Assembly (NCBI GenBank): GCA_015146655.1
Contig: VKHL01000024.1
Span: 186,001-250,000, forward strand
From: Ochromonas danica
Taxonomy: Eukaryota; Sar; Chrysophyceae; Chromulinales; Chromulinaceae
Direction of reading: 5' to 3'
Length of the DNA: 64,000 nucleotides
Each line of letters starts with the position of its first letter. Position 1 is the stretch's first letter. The notes under the pieces are model-generated. The model had not been told where the DNA came from, did no database searches, and saw nothing but the letters and a program-made list of their open reading frames with translations. Positions 55,862 through 64,000 of the stretch are shown here, piece after piece. A program made the position numbers and the translations under genes.

Positions 55862-58800
55862 ATGTCAGCAAGACGACAATCTCGTATGGTCTATGACATG
55901 ATGCGAGGTGGTCCAAGTCAACAAGTTATGCCTATCTCAGAAGAAGATGAATATTATTTTGATGATGCATATGAATATGATGATGAAAGTCCTGAATTTT
56001 CATCCTCTAGGAAGTATCGTCCACGTACTTTGGTAGATACGAAAGCAATTGTGGATATGATCAGTTATGAAAATGCGAAGGTCTTTCTTCGTTGGATTTT
56101 ACAATCTGCTTCATTGGAAGTTTCTGTTAATGTAAGTTTCATCCTCTTCCTTACCTTGTCATCTATCTTTCTTTACCCCTCTTGACATTGCTTTACTGTG
56201 TGGTTGTATGGCATCATGATGAATTCAATCATTGTATAATAGTTTGAAGATATTTTGTCTTTAATGACAATCTATATTCTCTTTGCGGATGATATCAAGT
56301 TATTAACCACTCCTAAGGACGTGGGTAAGTCATACACACTTTTGGTATTTCTTAGTCCTTGTGCTTATCCTATTGGTTGTGTCTTCTCTTTAGATTCCGA
56401 CTTCTCAATATCTTATATGGTGTGCATGTGGTTCTTTATCTTTGAATTACTTGCCAATACCTGGTGCAATACCGTATTCATCTCTCTCTATCCTAGAGTT
56501 AAATGGGAAGGATATTTCTTGTCCTTCTTTTGGTGGTTAGATGTCATTTCCATTGTCTCACTCTTCCCAGATATCATTCCTATTGCAAGAGCTTTTGGTA
56601 TGATGGGTTTAAACAATTCTCATAGTGCCAATAGTCGGTATTTCACGGCTGTGCGACTAATTCGATTAGTTCGTTTAGCAAGACTTTATCGTGTTGCTTC
56701 AGAACGTCGTGCACGTCGTGAACATGAAGAGGATATCATGGAAATGGTCCGTGTTGGTGCTATACGCTTCCAAGATATCGAACGCCATAGAAGAAACTTC
56801 TCGAATCGTCAATCCAAACTCGGAACACAATTGTCTGAATCAACCACGCAGCGAGTGATTTTAATCATTCTGGTCCTATTAATTGTTATTCGTATATTGC
56901 TATATATTCCCACTAATCACGGCCCTAACTTTGCTGTGACATTTTTAGAAACATTTAATTCAGCTTCAGTTAATATGGATACTAAATCAGCTGTGTTGCA
57001 GTCAGTTGTCAAGAATTTACAAGATGCCTACAATAATCGATTTATTTCTGAATTAACAGTTTCACCGACATTTGGATCTGAGCCATATATCTACTACAAA
57101 CACAACTACGAATCTCTACGAGATTCAGCTACATTAGATGTCAGTGAAGATGAAGTTGTCAATAGTATCGCATACAACACAACGGCCATTTTCAATGTCA
57201 ATTATCTGGTACGAGAAGAAGCTGTCTATGGTATCTTGACAACGATCTTTGTTGCTATTATGATGATTGGTGGTGCTGTTGTCATTAACAATGATGCTGA
57301 ACGCATGGTAATTGCACCTATTGAACGTATGATGAACATGGTAGAAGCTGTGGCAGAAGATCCTCTCAGCCCTTTTTATTTCGATCATGACAGTAAACGA
57401 GGCGCGGGTGATTATGAAACTCGCTTGTTGGAGTCTACGGTAGAAAAGATCACAGGTCTATTGCGAGTAGGATTTGGTGAGGCAGGTGCTGGTATTATCT
57501 CAGCTAACTTGCGAAATCGTGATGCCGGTGCTGCTATCAATCCTCTCTTACCTGGTGTACGTATTTATGCTATCTTTGGATTTTGTGATATCCATCACTT
57601 CGAAGATATTAATCAACGCCTTGCAAATGATGTCTTAACATTTGTGAACACAATTGCTGAGATTGTTCATGACAGTGTTCATACTTGGTCTGGACAATGT
57701 AATAAGAACTTGGGTAATGCATTTGTTATCGTTTGGCGTATTGGAGATGAGATGTCATTACAATCTGCACCAGGAGTGGGAGGCAAGCCTCGTCTTGGAT
57801 CTTTTTCAGCTGACTCACCTAGTCCTACTCGCAAGTCCATGGTTCCCATGGATAGTACTTTATCAGGTCTTGATGGTGAAGGGGAGACTAAACGCAAAGC
57901 TTATTCCGTCGATTTAAGACGTATTCCAGGTGTTGACACACTTGCTGATCATGCACTTATTGCTTATCTCAAGATCATTGCTGAGATCAATCGTAACAAG
58001 AGAATTTTGAAATATCGCCGTGAACCAAGATTAACTCATAATGGTCGTGAAGAGTTCAAAGTGCGTATGGGGTTTGGCTTGCATGCAGGCTGGGCCATTG
58101 AAGGAGCTGTGGGATCTATTCAGAAAGTAGATGCGACCTATTTATCTCCACATGTCAATATGACTGCACGTTTAGAGACTTCTTCTCGTCAGTATGGTGT
58201 TCCTCTGTTGGCCTCACAAGATTTTTATGAGTTACTTTCTAATGAATCACAACAACTTTGTCGTCGTTTGGATGTCGTGACTGTGAAAGGAAGTGAGGTT
58301 CCTATTGGTATCTACACCTATGATGCCTTCCAAGAACAAGATTTTAAAGAAGATGTTGGCAAAAAGGGAAATAAACAACGTCGATTATCAGAACGTAATA
58401 TGAGTACGGATCATTTGGTCGCTCCACCTCCACCACCAAGTCCGATGGTCTCATCCTCTAGTGGTAAGCCAGGAATGCGTAAATCCTTTCAATTGCCAGG
58501 TAGTGGAAGTGGAGGCGATGAGAATAAAGATTCTTCCGTTCGTCGACCTTCTCTTTCTTTTGTTCCTGGCACAAAAGATAAACCTCCCACTTTCCTTACT
58601 CCAGAAGATGCAACAGGAGATATCTTCGAGAATGACTATGATCTCCTCACTCTCAGAGCTCATGTAACAAAAGAGTTTTTGGATACACACAAAGAAGGTG
58701 TTTCAATGTATTTAGCAGGTGATTGGACAGAAGCCAAGACCATGCTGGACAAAGCAGACCAACTTATGGCAGAAGCTGTGCCATTGTTGGGTGGTGATGG

Positions 58801-58891
58801 ACCTTGTAAGGTGTTGCTTAACTATATGAGTGGACATGACTACAAGGCACCAAGCTGGTGGAAAGGTTACCGTCCTCTCACATCCAAATAA
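55862..58891 (+). CDS. Class III nucleotide cyclase-like protein with voltage-sensor-like membrane domain
   Basis: Three exons (55862-56131, 56243-56324, 56394-58891) encode 949 residues. Four N-terminal helices look like S1-S4 of a voltage sensor: S1 ~91-110, S2 ~124-148, S3 ~158-177 with an Asp, and S4 ~202-220 with Arg at 205, 208, 211, 214 and 217, one in every three residues. A further helix (272-289), an outside loop of ~107 residues and another helix (397-416) follow, then a HAMP-like linker and the cyclase domain (~505-740). This has metal ligand Asp516 (FGFCDIHHF) and transition-state residues Asn706 and Arg710 (VNMTARLE), but the second metal Asp is Asn559 (KNLGNAFVIVW). The C-terminus (WKGYRPL) matches a conserved protist cyclase tail. 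Nucleotide specificity and activity are uncertain. Confidence 0.88.
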
Positions 58892-59481
58892 ATCAATAGA
58901 TCATTATGTCTTCCCGATCAATATACAAATCCCCCTTCATGTGCTTGATGGCTTGGTTTGGTTCTTCCTTTAGTTTCTTTCTTTTTTATGTTAGTTTTTT
59001 TATTTTTGTTTTGTGTTTTGTGTTGTTGTATAAATGTGCTATGGATGTTACGTTATGGCGCTACTAGGAAGTCATCAAGATAATATGTGAAAAGCTATCT
59101 TGTTGGTTGTGGTTACTGGCTAACAATGCTTGCACCTCGTCTTGGTGGTCTTTTTAATTACAATGTGTTGAATTAATTGGTGATGGTTATGCGGATTGTC
59201 GCCCTTGTACGAGCTGATCAAATCATGTTGTGTAATATACTTGACAATCACATCCCGCGTACTGACACTCAATTCAGAGATTCTATTTCCTTTCCACCAA
59301 TACAACTCACTGGCTTGCGGTCGTTGACTGGACTGGGACTTACACCATGGTTACTCGCCATTACATTCACACCTCCAAGAATCCAAACAGCCAAATCTCC
59401 AAATCGCCAGATGGCCAGATAGCCAGCCCAAATAAGATCCATCATATCTCCCTTGGACGATCAAGATCATCACTGGAATAG
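58892..59481. promoter_or_regulatory. Intergenic / promoter region of sedolisin gene
   Basis: 590 bp. At 59390-59411, 70 bp before the ATG, is the 22-nt motif GCCAAATCTCCAAATCGCCA.. shared with the LRR/RING promoter. A T-rich tract (58970-59020) fits the cyclase 3' UTR. Confidence 0.4.
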
Positions 59482-62387
59482 ATGGAGGTGTGGTTCCACT
59501 TCCCTTTTCTTTCTTATCTCTGCCTTGTTCTCCTTCTTCAACATGCTCTGTCCTCCCCCTCCGCCTTCCTCCCTCATCATCTTATGGAAGAGAAGCTAAT
59601 AGTACGACCTGGTCTTCAACAAAAACATCGTTCACCATCTCATCTTTTACATGAAGTCATTATTGCTATTAAACAAAAGAATCTTGACAAGTTAGAAGAA
59701 GAAGTTCTTCATCGATCTCACCCTAACAGCAGTGATAATGACTATTATCAACATTGGTTGTCTTATGATGAAATTGGTCAATTAGTACGAAATGAAGAGG
59801 GATATGGAAAAGTGAAATCTTGGATTGAAAGTCAAGATCCACAAGAAATCTCTATTATATGGTCATCAACTCATTTAGAGTATATGAAAGTAATAGCAAC
59901 TATTAAGAAATGGGAAGAATTACTACAAACACAATTTCATGAATATCATGATGAACATGATGGTAGTCGTAACAGTGTTGGTGGTAGTGGTTGTGGTCTG
60001 GATCTTGGTAGTGAAAGGGGAAGAAAGGTATATCATCGTTGTCAACACTATTCCATCCCTATGGAACTACATGATCATATTCAAACTATCTTTAATACAG
60101 TACAAGCTCCACCTATTATGCTCTCCTCTCAACCAATACACTACCATCATACAGAACAAGAAGATGGAGGAGAAGGGGGAGGAGGAGGAGGAAGGTCATG
60201 GCAGCTCACTGCTAGTAGTAGTAAGACAGTGACAATTAGCTTCCTTAACAATCATTACAAGATTACCTCCAATAAAGGATCATCTTCATTAAACCAGTCT
60301 GTCTTCCAAACCAATAATGAATATTATTCTCCCACTGACTTAACACAATTCCAGTCTACTTATGGTTTGACGAAACAAAGTGCTCTCTCTGTAGGAGGAC
60401 ATAATATTTCAAGTTGTTCTATAGAGGGTGTGAGTTGCTATGAAGGGAATCTAGACTTACAGTATATTATGGGGATAGCACAAAAGACACAGACTTATTT
60501 CTGGTGGGTTAATGCTTCTTCTGGTAACCCATTCTTAGAATGGATTCTTGCAGTAGCGGAAGAAAGTAGTCCACCATCTGTTAACTCTATTTCGTATGGT
60601 GCTATTGAACAGGTAAGTTACACCTAGAAGAACATAGATGAAAGGTGGTGTTTTTATACCACTGTATTAGCCTCTCTGATTCACTGCTGTTATCTCTATG
60701 TGGATGATAGACGGTCTCTTCTAGTATAATGGATCAATGGCAAACAGAAGCGTTAAAATTGACTGCTCAAGGTGTTAGTATTATCGTATCAAGTGGCGAT
60801 AGTGGTGCACCTGGATATCTCTCAACTCGTGGTTGTCTTTGTAATTATGATTCATCTTCTGCTTCGTCTCAATGGGCGGTAAGTCAGAACATTAATATTG
60901 TCATCATTTTATGGGATAGTTGTTTGACTTCTTTGTTGATTGGTTTTGTTTGTTTGTTTGTTTGTTTGTTTGTTTGTTTGTTTGTTTGTTTGTTTGTTTG
61001 TTTGTTTGTTTGTTTGTTTGTTTGTTTGTTTGTTTGTTGTGCAGCAACAATCGAGTTGGACAGGGTATGGCTACTTCCCAGCTTTCCCTGCTACGAGTAC
61101 ATGGGTAACAACTGTGGGTGGGACACAAGGACCAGAGAGTCAAAGTGCAGAAATCCCATGCCAAAGTCAAGAAGGAGGTGAGTAGTGCTTATGAAGTCTA
61201 GCTACACTGCTAGATGATAATGTGACGATAATGTCCTCATTGTAGGTATCATTACCACGGGAGGAGGGTTTTCAACTTATTTTCCAGCTCCTAGTTATCA
61301 ATCAGGAGTAATTTCACAATATTTCAGCAAGTTATCATCATCACAACAACCTAGTGCAGGTTATAATCCTAGTGGAAGAGGATATCCTGATCTTTCTTAT
61401 ATTGCTGTGAAATATCAAACTGTAATTAGTGGAAGTATAATTTCCATGTATGGTACTTCTTGTTCTGCTCCAGTCTTTGCTGGGATGATCTCCTTATTGA
61501 ATGCTGTACGTATTGCTAATGGGCAAAGTACACTTGGATTCTTAAACCCAACACTTTACTCTGTAGGTAAGAATACAAGTGAGTCATATCGATGGAATGA
61601 TATGTCATCAGGACATAATAAATGTTGTGCCAATGCGACAGCTTCAAAGGCAACATGTTGCGCATCAGGGTTTTATTCTACTACAGGTTGGGATCCTGTC
61701 ACAGGATGGGGTACAATGAACTATACTGATCTATATAAAGTCTTTCTTGGTGTCTATCCTCCGACAACGACGACGACGTCAACTTCATCATCTAGTAGTA
61801 GTTCCGCAGTCTCGACAGCGACTATCATTGTTATTGTGGTGATTGTTATTGTAGGGTTGACTATAGGTGGAGTTGGTATCTACTATAAATGTGTTTGCTT
61901 GAGATGTCTCTGGGGCGATGGTAATCAGCAGCAGAAGATGAAAAGTGTTGAGTTGGGATCGTCGTCCAAGTCGATTCATATTCCAGAGCAATTAGATCCT
62001 GAGGCTGGTGCTACAATTCGTTCTGGTCACCCAGCTCGTCCGCTTCGTTCCTTACCAAAGAAAAGCAATGGCAATGAACCTCCTTCCTCCGCTCCTCCTC
62101 TCGATCTGGATAATAATGATATTGATGTGGAGGTACCAAAGAGAGGTGTGAAGAAGTCAGGTGGTACTTCTTCATCTCGTTCTCCTTCACCTTCTCCTCC
62201 ACCACTGCCACCCAAACCTACTGGGGTTGGGAGATCTTCTTCCTCCACGAAGTATCGTCCAGCACAGCAACAAGAGGAAGAAGAGAGTTCTTTCTCGTAT
62301 TCTAATCCACAAAAGTTCTCTCAACAATCACAGCAACATTCAAACAAGAAGAATGACAGACCAACAAGAATCGTTACCATGTTGTAA
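59482..62387 (+). CDS. Membrane-anchored sedolisin (S53, tripeptidyl-peptidase-like) protease
   Basis: Four exons (59482-60612, 60711-60878, 61045-61177, 61246-62387) encode 857 residues. A signal peptide (1-24) and a pro-S53 activation domain (~50-220) are followed by the catalytic domain. Catalytic residues of the family are present: Glu321 and Asp325 (CYEGNLDLQY, E-x3-D), oxyanion Asp407 (SSGDSGAPG), nucleophile Ser549 (YGTSCSAPVF). The C-terminal calcium region (TGWDPVTGWGTMNY) is intact. Unlike TPP1 and fungal sedolisins it continues with a Ser-rich stalk, a membrane helix (TIIVIVVIVIVGLTIGGVGIYY) and a ~170-residue Pro/Ser/Gln-rich tail, so it is a type I membrane protein. It probably works in an acidic compartment or at the surface. 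Substrates are unknown. Confidence 0.92.
60943..61038. repeat. TTTG microsatellite inside sedolisin intron 2
   Basis: About 24 copies of TTTG (TGTT) fill the 3' half of the 166-bp intron 2 and end 6 bp before the acceptor GCAG at 61041-61044. It supplies the pyrimidine-type tract of the acceptor. Read in frame it gives VCLF repeats. Confidence 0.95.
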
Positions 62388-62803
62388 CCTTGATGATGAT
62401 GCGATATGATGTGATTGCTCTAGTTCAAATTTTTCATGCTTCTTCATTCTTTCTAGTCATATTTATGACAATTTTCTATTGTATTCACTATAATATGCTT
62501 TACTATGATCTACTCACTTGCTTGATTGACTGCCATGCAATGTTATACTACACAATGATTGCTGTCATATCGAGGTATTATTTCCTGACTTTCCCTTTTC
62601 TTATTCCCATGGACATCTTCCTAGTCTGTAAGATTAAATTAATAACCTTGCCATCGTACTGACACTCACCGCTGGAACTCTAAATTTCGGGTTTATAACT
62701 CTCATTTGCAGTGTGTTGTGCTGGTTGTTGTGTTTTGGTGATGGAGAACATGAAGAAAACAAATTAATTAGACGTACTCTCATTTAACAAACCTTGAAGA
62801 GAA
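62388..62803. other. Intergenic region between sedolisin and SPF30 genes
   Basis: 416 bp, AT-rich, with no open frame that looks coding and no clear promoter motif. Confidence 0.45.
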
Positions 62804-63886
62804 ATGGAGAGAATGGAAACAGTAGAAGATGCAGAGGAGAAGTTAAAGCTCTACCGGAGTCAAATGGATCAAGTTCATCAACTCTTAGAATATGATCCAA
62901 AGAATCAAGACTTTCTTAAACTTGCAGATGATTTAGAAAAAGTAATTACCTTGACTGAGACTATTCGTGATCAATTTCATGCTCAAGGTAAACATGCCAA
63001 GAAATCATCTCATCAGGATGATCCTCATAATAATAATAGTAATAGTGGTAAGGCATATAGTCTATCTGATGCAGAAGAAGAAGATGATGGAAGAGGAGGA
63101 ATAGGAGGTCGTGATCGAGAAGAAGAAGATCAAAGTCAGTCATCTTCTTCACGTAATCGTCCATTACAAGTTGGTGATCATGTTGAAGTCAGTGGAGGTG
63201 ACTATCCCTTCCCAGCGGTCATTACCAAAGTCATCCATGAGACCGAATTCCAAGTCAAATACTATGCCTACGAGGCAGAGGTCAGCTTACCCCTCTCTTC
63301 TTTGACTCGGTTAGCCAATCCAAGTATGAAACCTTGTGATGTCTACCCGGGATTAAAGTGTTACTGTAAGTATAGTCAAGATCAACAATACTATGAGGTA
63401 GTCGTGGACAGTGTGACAGAACATGGTTACAAGGTAACCTATGTCCAATATGGTTCTAGTGAAGATGTACCTATAGAATATCTTCGACCATCTTCATTAA
63501 GCTTAGCAAAGATATCTAATAATGAGAAAGAAGGGAAAGATGGAAAACAAGAACGAAAAATTATTCCAATCCCTGATAAACTACAGATTTTACCTACTGA
63601 TACAGAAGAGGAGAAAGCAAGAAAGAAGAAGAAAATTAAAGCAATTAAAAGTCATAATCGAGTGATTGAGAAGGAAGTTGAACAAGAACAAGTCAAAGCA
63701 TCATGGCAAACATTTGTACACAAGAAGACAAAAGGAACAAAGCGAAGTCTAACAGGTTTGCCTAAATCAGGGAGTATGTTTTCTTCTTCTGAGCTTTCCA
63801 ATGCAAGGGTTGGGGTGGTCAATAGTGGGAAAGGTATGACTACCTATATTGAGCGTAAGAAGCATAAGTTTGAAGTAGACGAGTAG
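62804..63886 (+). CDS. SMNDC1: SPF30/SMNDC1 splicing factor with two Tudor-like domains
   Basis: A single exon encodes 360 residues. The N-terminal helix (AEEKLKLYRSQMDQVHQLLEYDPKNQDFLKLADDLEKVI) is the conserved SPF30 start. Residues ~178-228 (GLKCYCKYSQDQQYYEVVVDSV, VTYVQYGSSEDVPIEYLRP) are the SMN-type Tudor domain that binds dimethylarginine on Sm proteins. The end (KAIKSHNRVIEKEVEQEQ, then KASWQTFVHKK and a GMTT motif) is diagnostic of SPF30, which helps assemble the tri-snRNP into the spliceosome. A second, Tudor-like module (~122-168, VGDHVEVSGGDYPFPAVITKV) precedes the usual one; metazoan SPF30 has only one. The intervening Asp/Glu/Ser-rich linker is unusually long. Confidence 0.9.
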   Translation: MERMETVEDAEEKLKLYRSQMDQVHQLLEYDPKNQDFLKLADDLEKVITLTETIRDQFHAQGKHAKKSSHQDDPHNNNSNSGKAYSLSDAEEEDDGRGGIGGRDREEEDQSQSSSSRNRPLQVGDHVEVSGGDYPFPAVITKVIHETEFQVKYYAYEAEVSLPLSSLTRLANPSMKPCDVYPGLKCYCKYSQDQQYYEVVVDSVTEHGYKVTYVQYGSSEDVPIEYLRPSSLSLAKISNNEKEGKDGKQERKIIPIPDKLQILPTDTEEEKARKKKKIKAIKSHNRVIEKEVEQEQVKASWQTFVHKKTKGTKRSLTGLPKSGSMFSSSELSNARVGVVNSGKGMTTYIERKKHKFEVDE

Positions 63887-64000
63887 CCTGCTGGCTCCTA
63901 TTACCACTACTACTGTGTTACTATGTTAATAATAAATGATGGAGAGCATTATCACATGTTGTGTTTTTATGATATTCGTATCATGCAATTAGGGTGATTG

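Noticed and set aside
60729-61185. Open frames with VCLF repeats over intron 2 of the sedolisin gene
   Set aside because: They come from the TTTG microsatellite and neighbouring exon parts; the intron has good GT-AG ends and the exons join in phase.
45041-63886. Functional cluster of spliceosome genes (RED/IK and SPF30 in one window)
   Set aside because: They are 16 kb apart with unrelated genes between; coincidence is the simplest view.

Overview
The window is nuclear DNA of a eukaryotic alga. It is AT-rich, with short GT-AG introns (about 60-170 bp), genes on both strands, roughly 2-3 kb per gene, and many simple-sequence runs inside coding regions. Two predicted proteins, phosphoribulokinase and an RlmL-like rRNA methyltransferase, begin with a signal peptide followed directly by Phe. 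This is the bipartite plastid-import signature of algae with a red-derived secondary plastid, so a stramenopile (ochrophyte) is the best guess. A cryptophyte or haptophyte cannot be excluded, and the species is not recognised.

Layout. 1-7 kb: the end of a CobW/COG0523 GTPase gene, a membrane-anchored diacylglycerol kinase, a MAPEG-family glutathione transferase-like enzyme and the RlmL-like methyltransferase. 7.4-21.6 kb: five head-to-tail paralogous APC-family permease genes sharing one four-exon structure, separated by 0.9-1.3 kb spacers with local duplications. 22.7-31.3 kb: a HECT ubiquitin ligase with unusual RPGQ repeats, a decayed piggyBac-like transposase with a small inverted-repeat element in it, a CaMK-type kinase, a UCH deubiquitinase and phosphoribulokinase. 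31.4-43.8 kb: an LRR/coiled-coil protein, a PA-RING E3, a TPR protein, a gene-poor 2.7 kb, a membrane hybrid histidine kinase and a methyltransferase-like protein. 44-53 kb: an orphan gene, a second palindromic element at the promoter of the spliceosomal RED/IK gene, an accessory P-loop NTPase gene flanked by duplicated RED 3' DNA, and COG3. 53.9-63.9 kb: a G-protein beta subunit, a cyclase with a voltage-sensor-like N-terminus, a membrane-anchored sedolisin protease and the SPF30 splicing factor.

The genes are mostly unrelated housekeeping and signalling genes, as is normal in eukaryotes; no operon logic is seen. The parts that look special are the permease array (signs of gene conversion), the voltage-sensor/cyclase fusion with an Asn at a metal-ligand position, the receiver domain split by a long insert, the RPGQ-HECT protein, two MITE-like elements, and the NTPase insertion bracketed by RED duplicates. 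Exon boundaries were assigned by eye from GT-AG sites, reading frame and family conservation. No search, alignment program or base-composition calculation was run.
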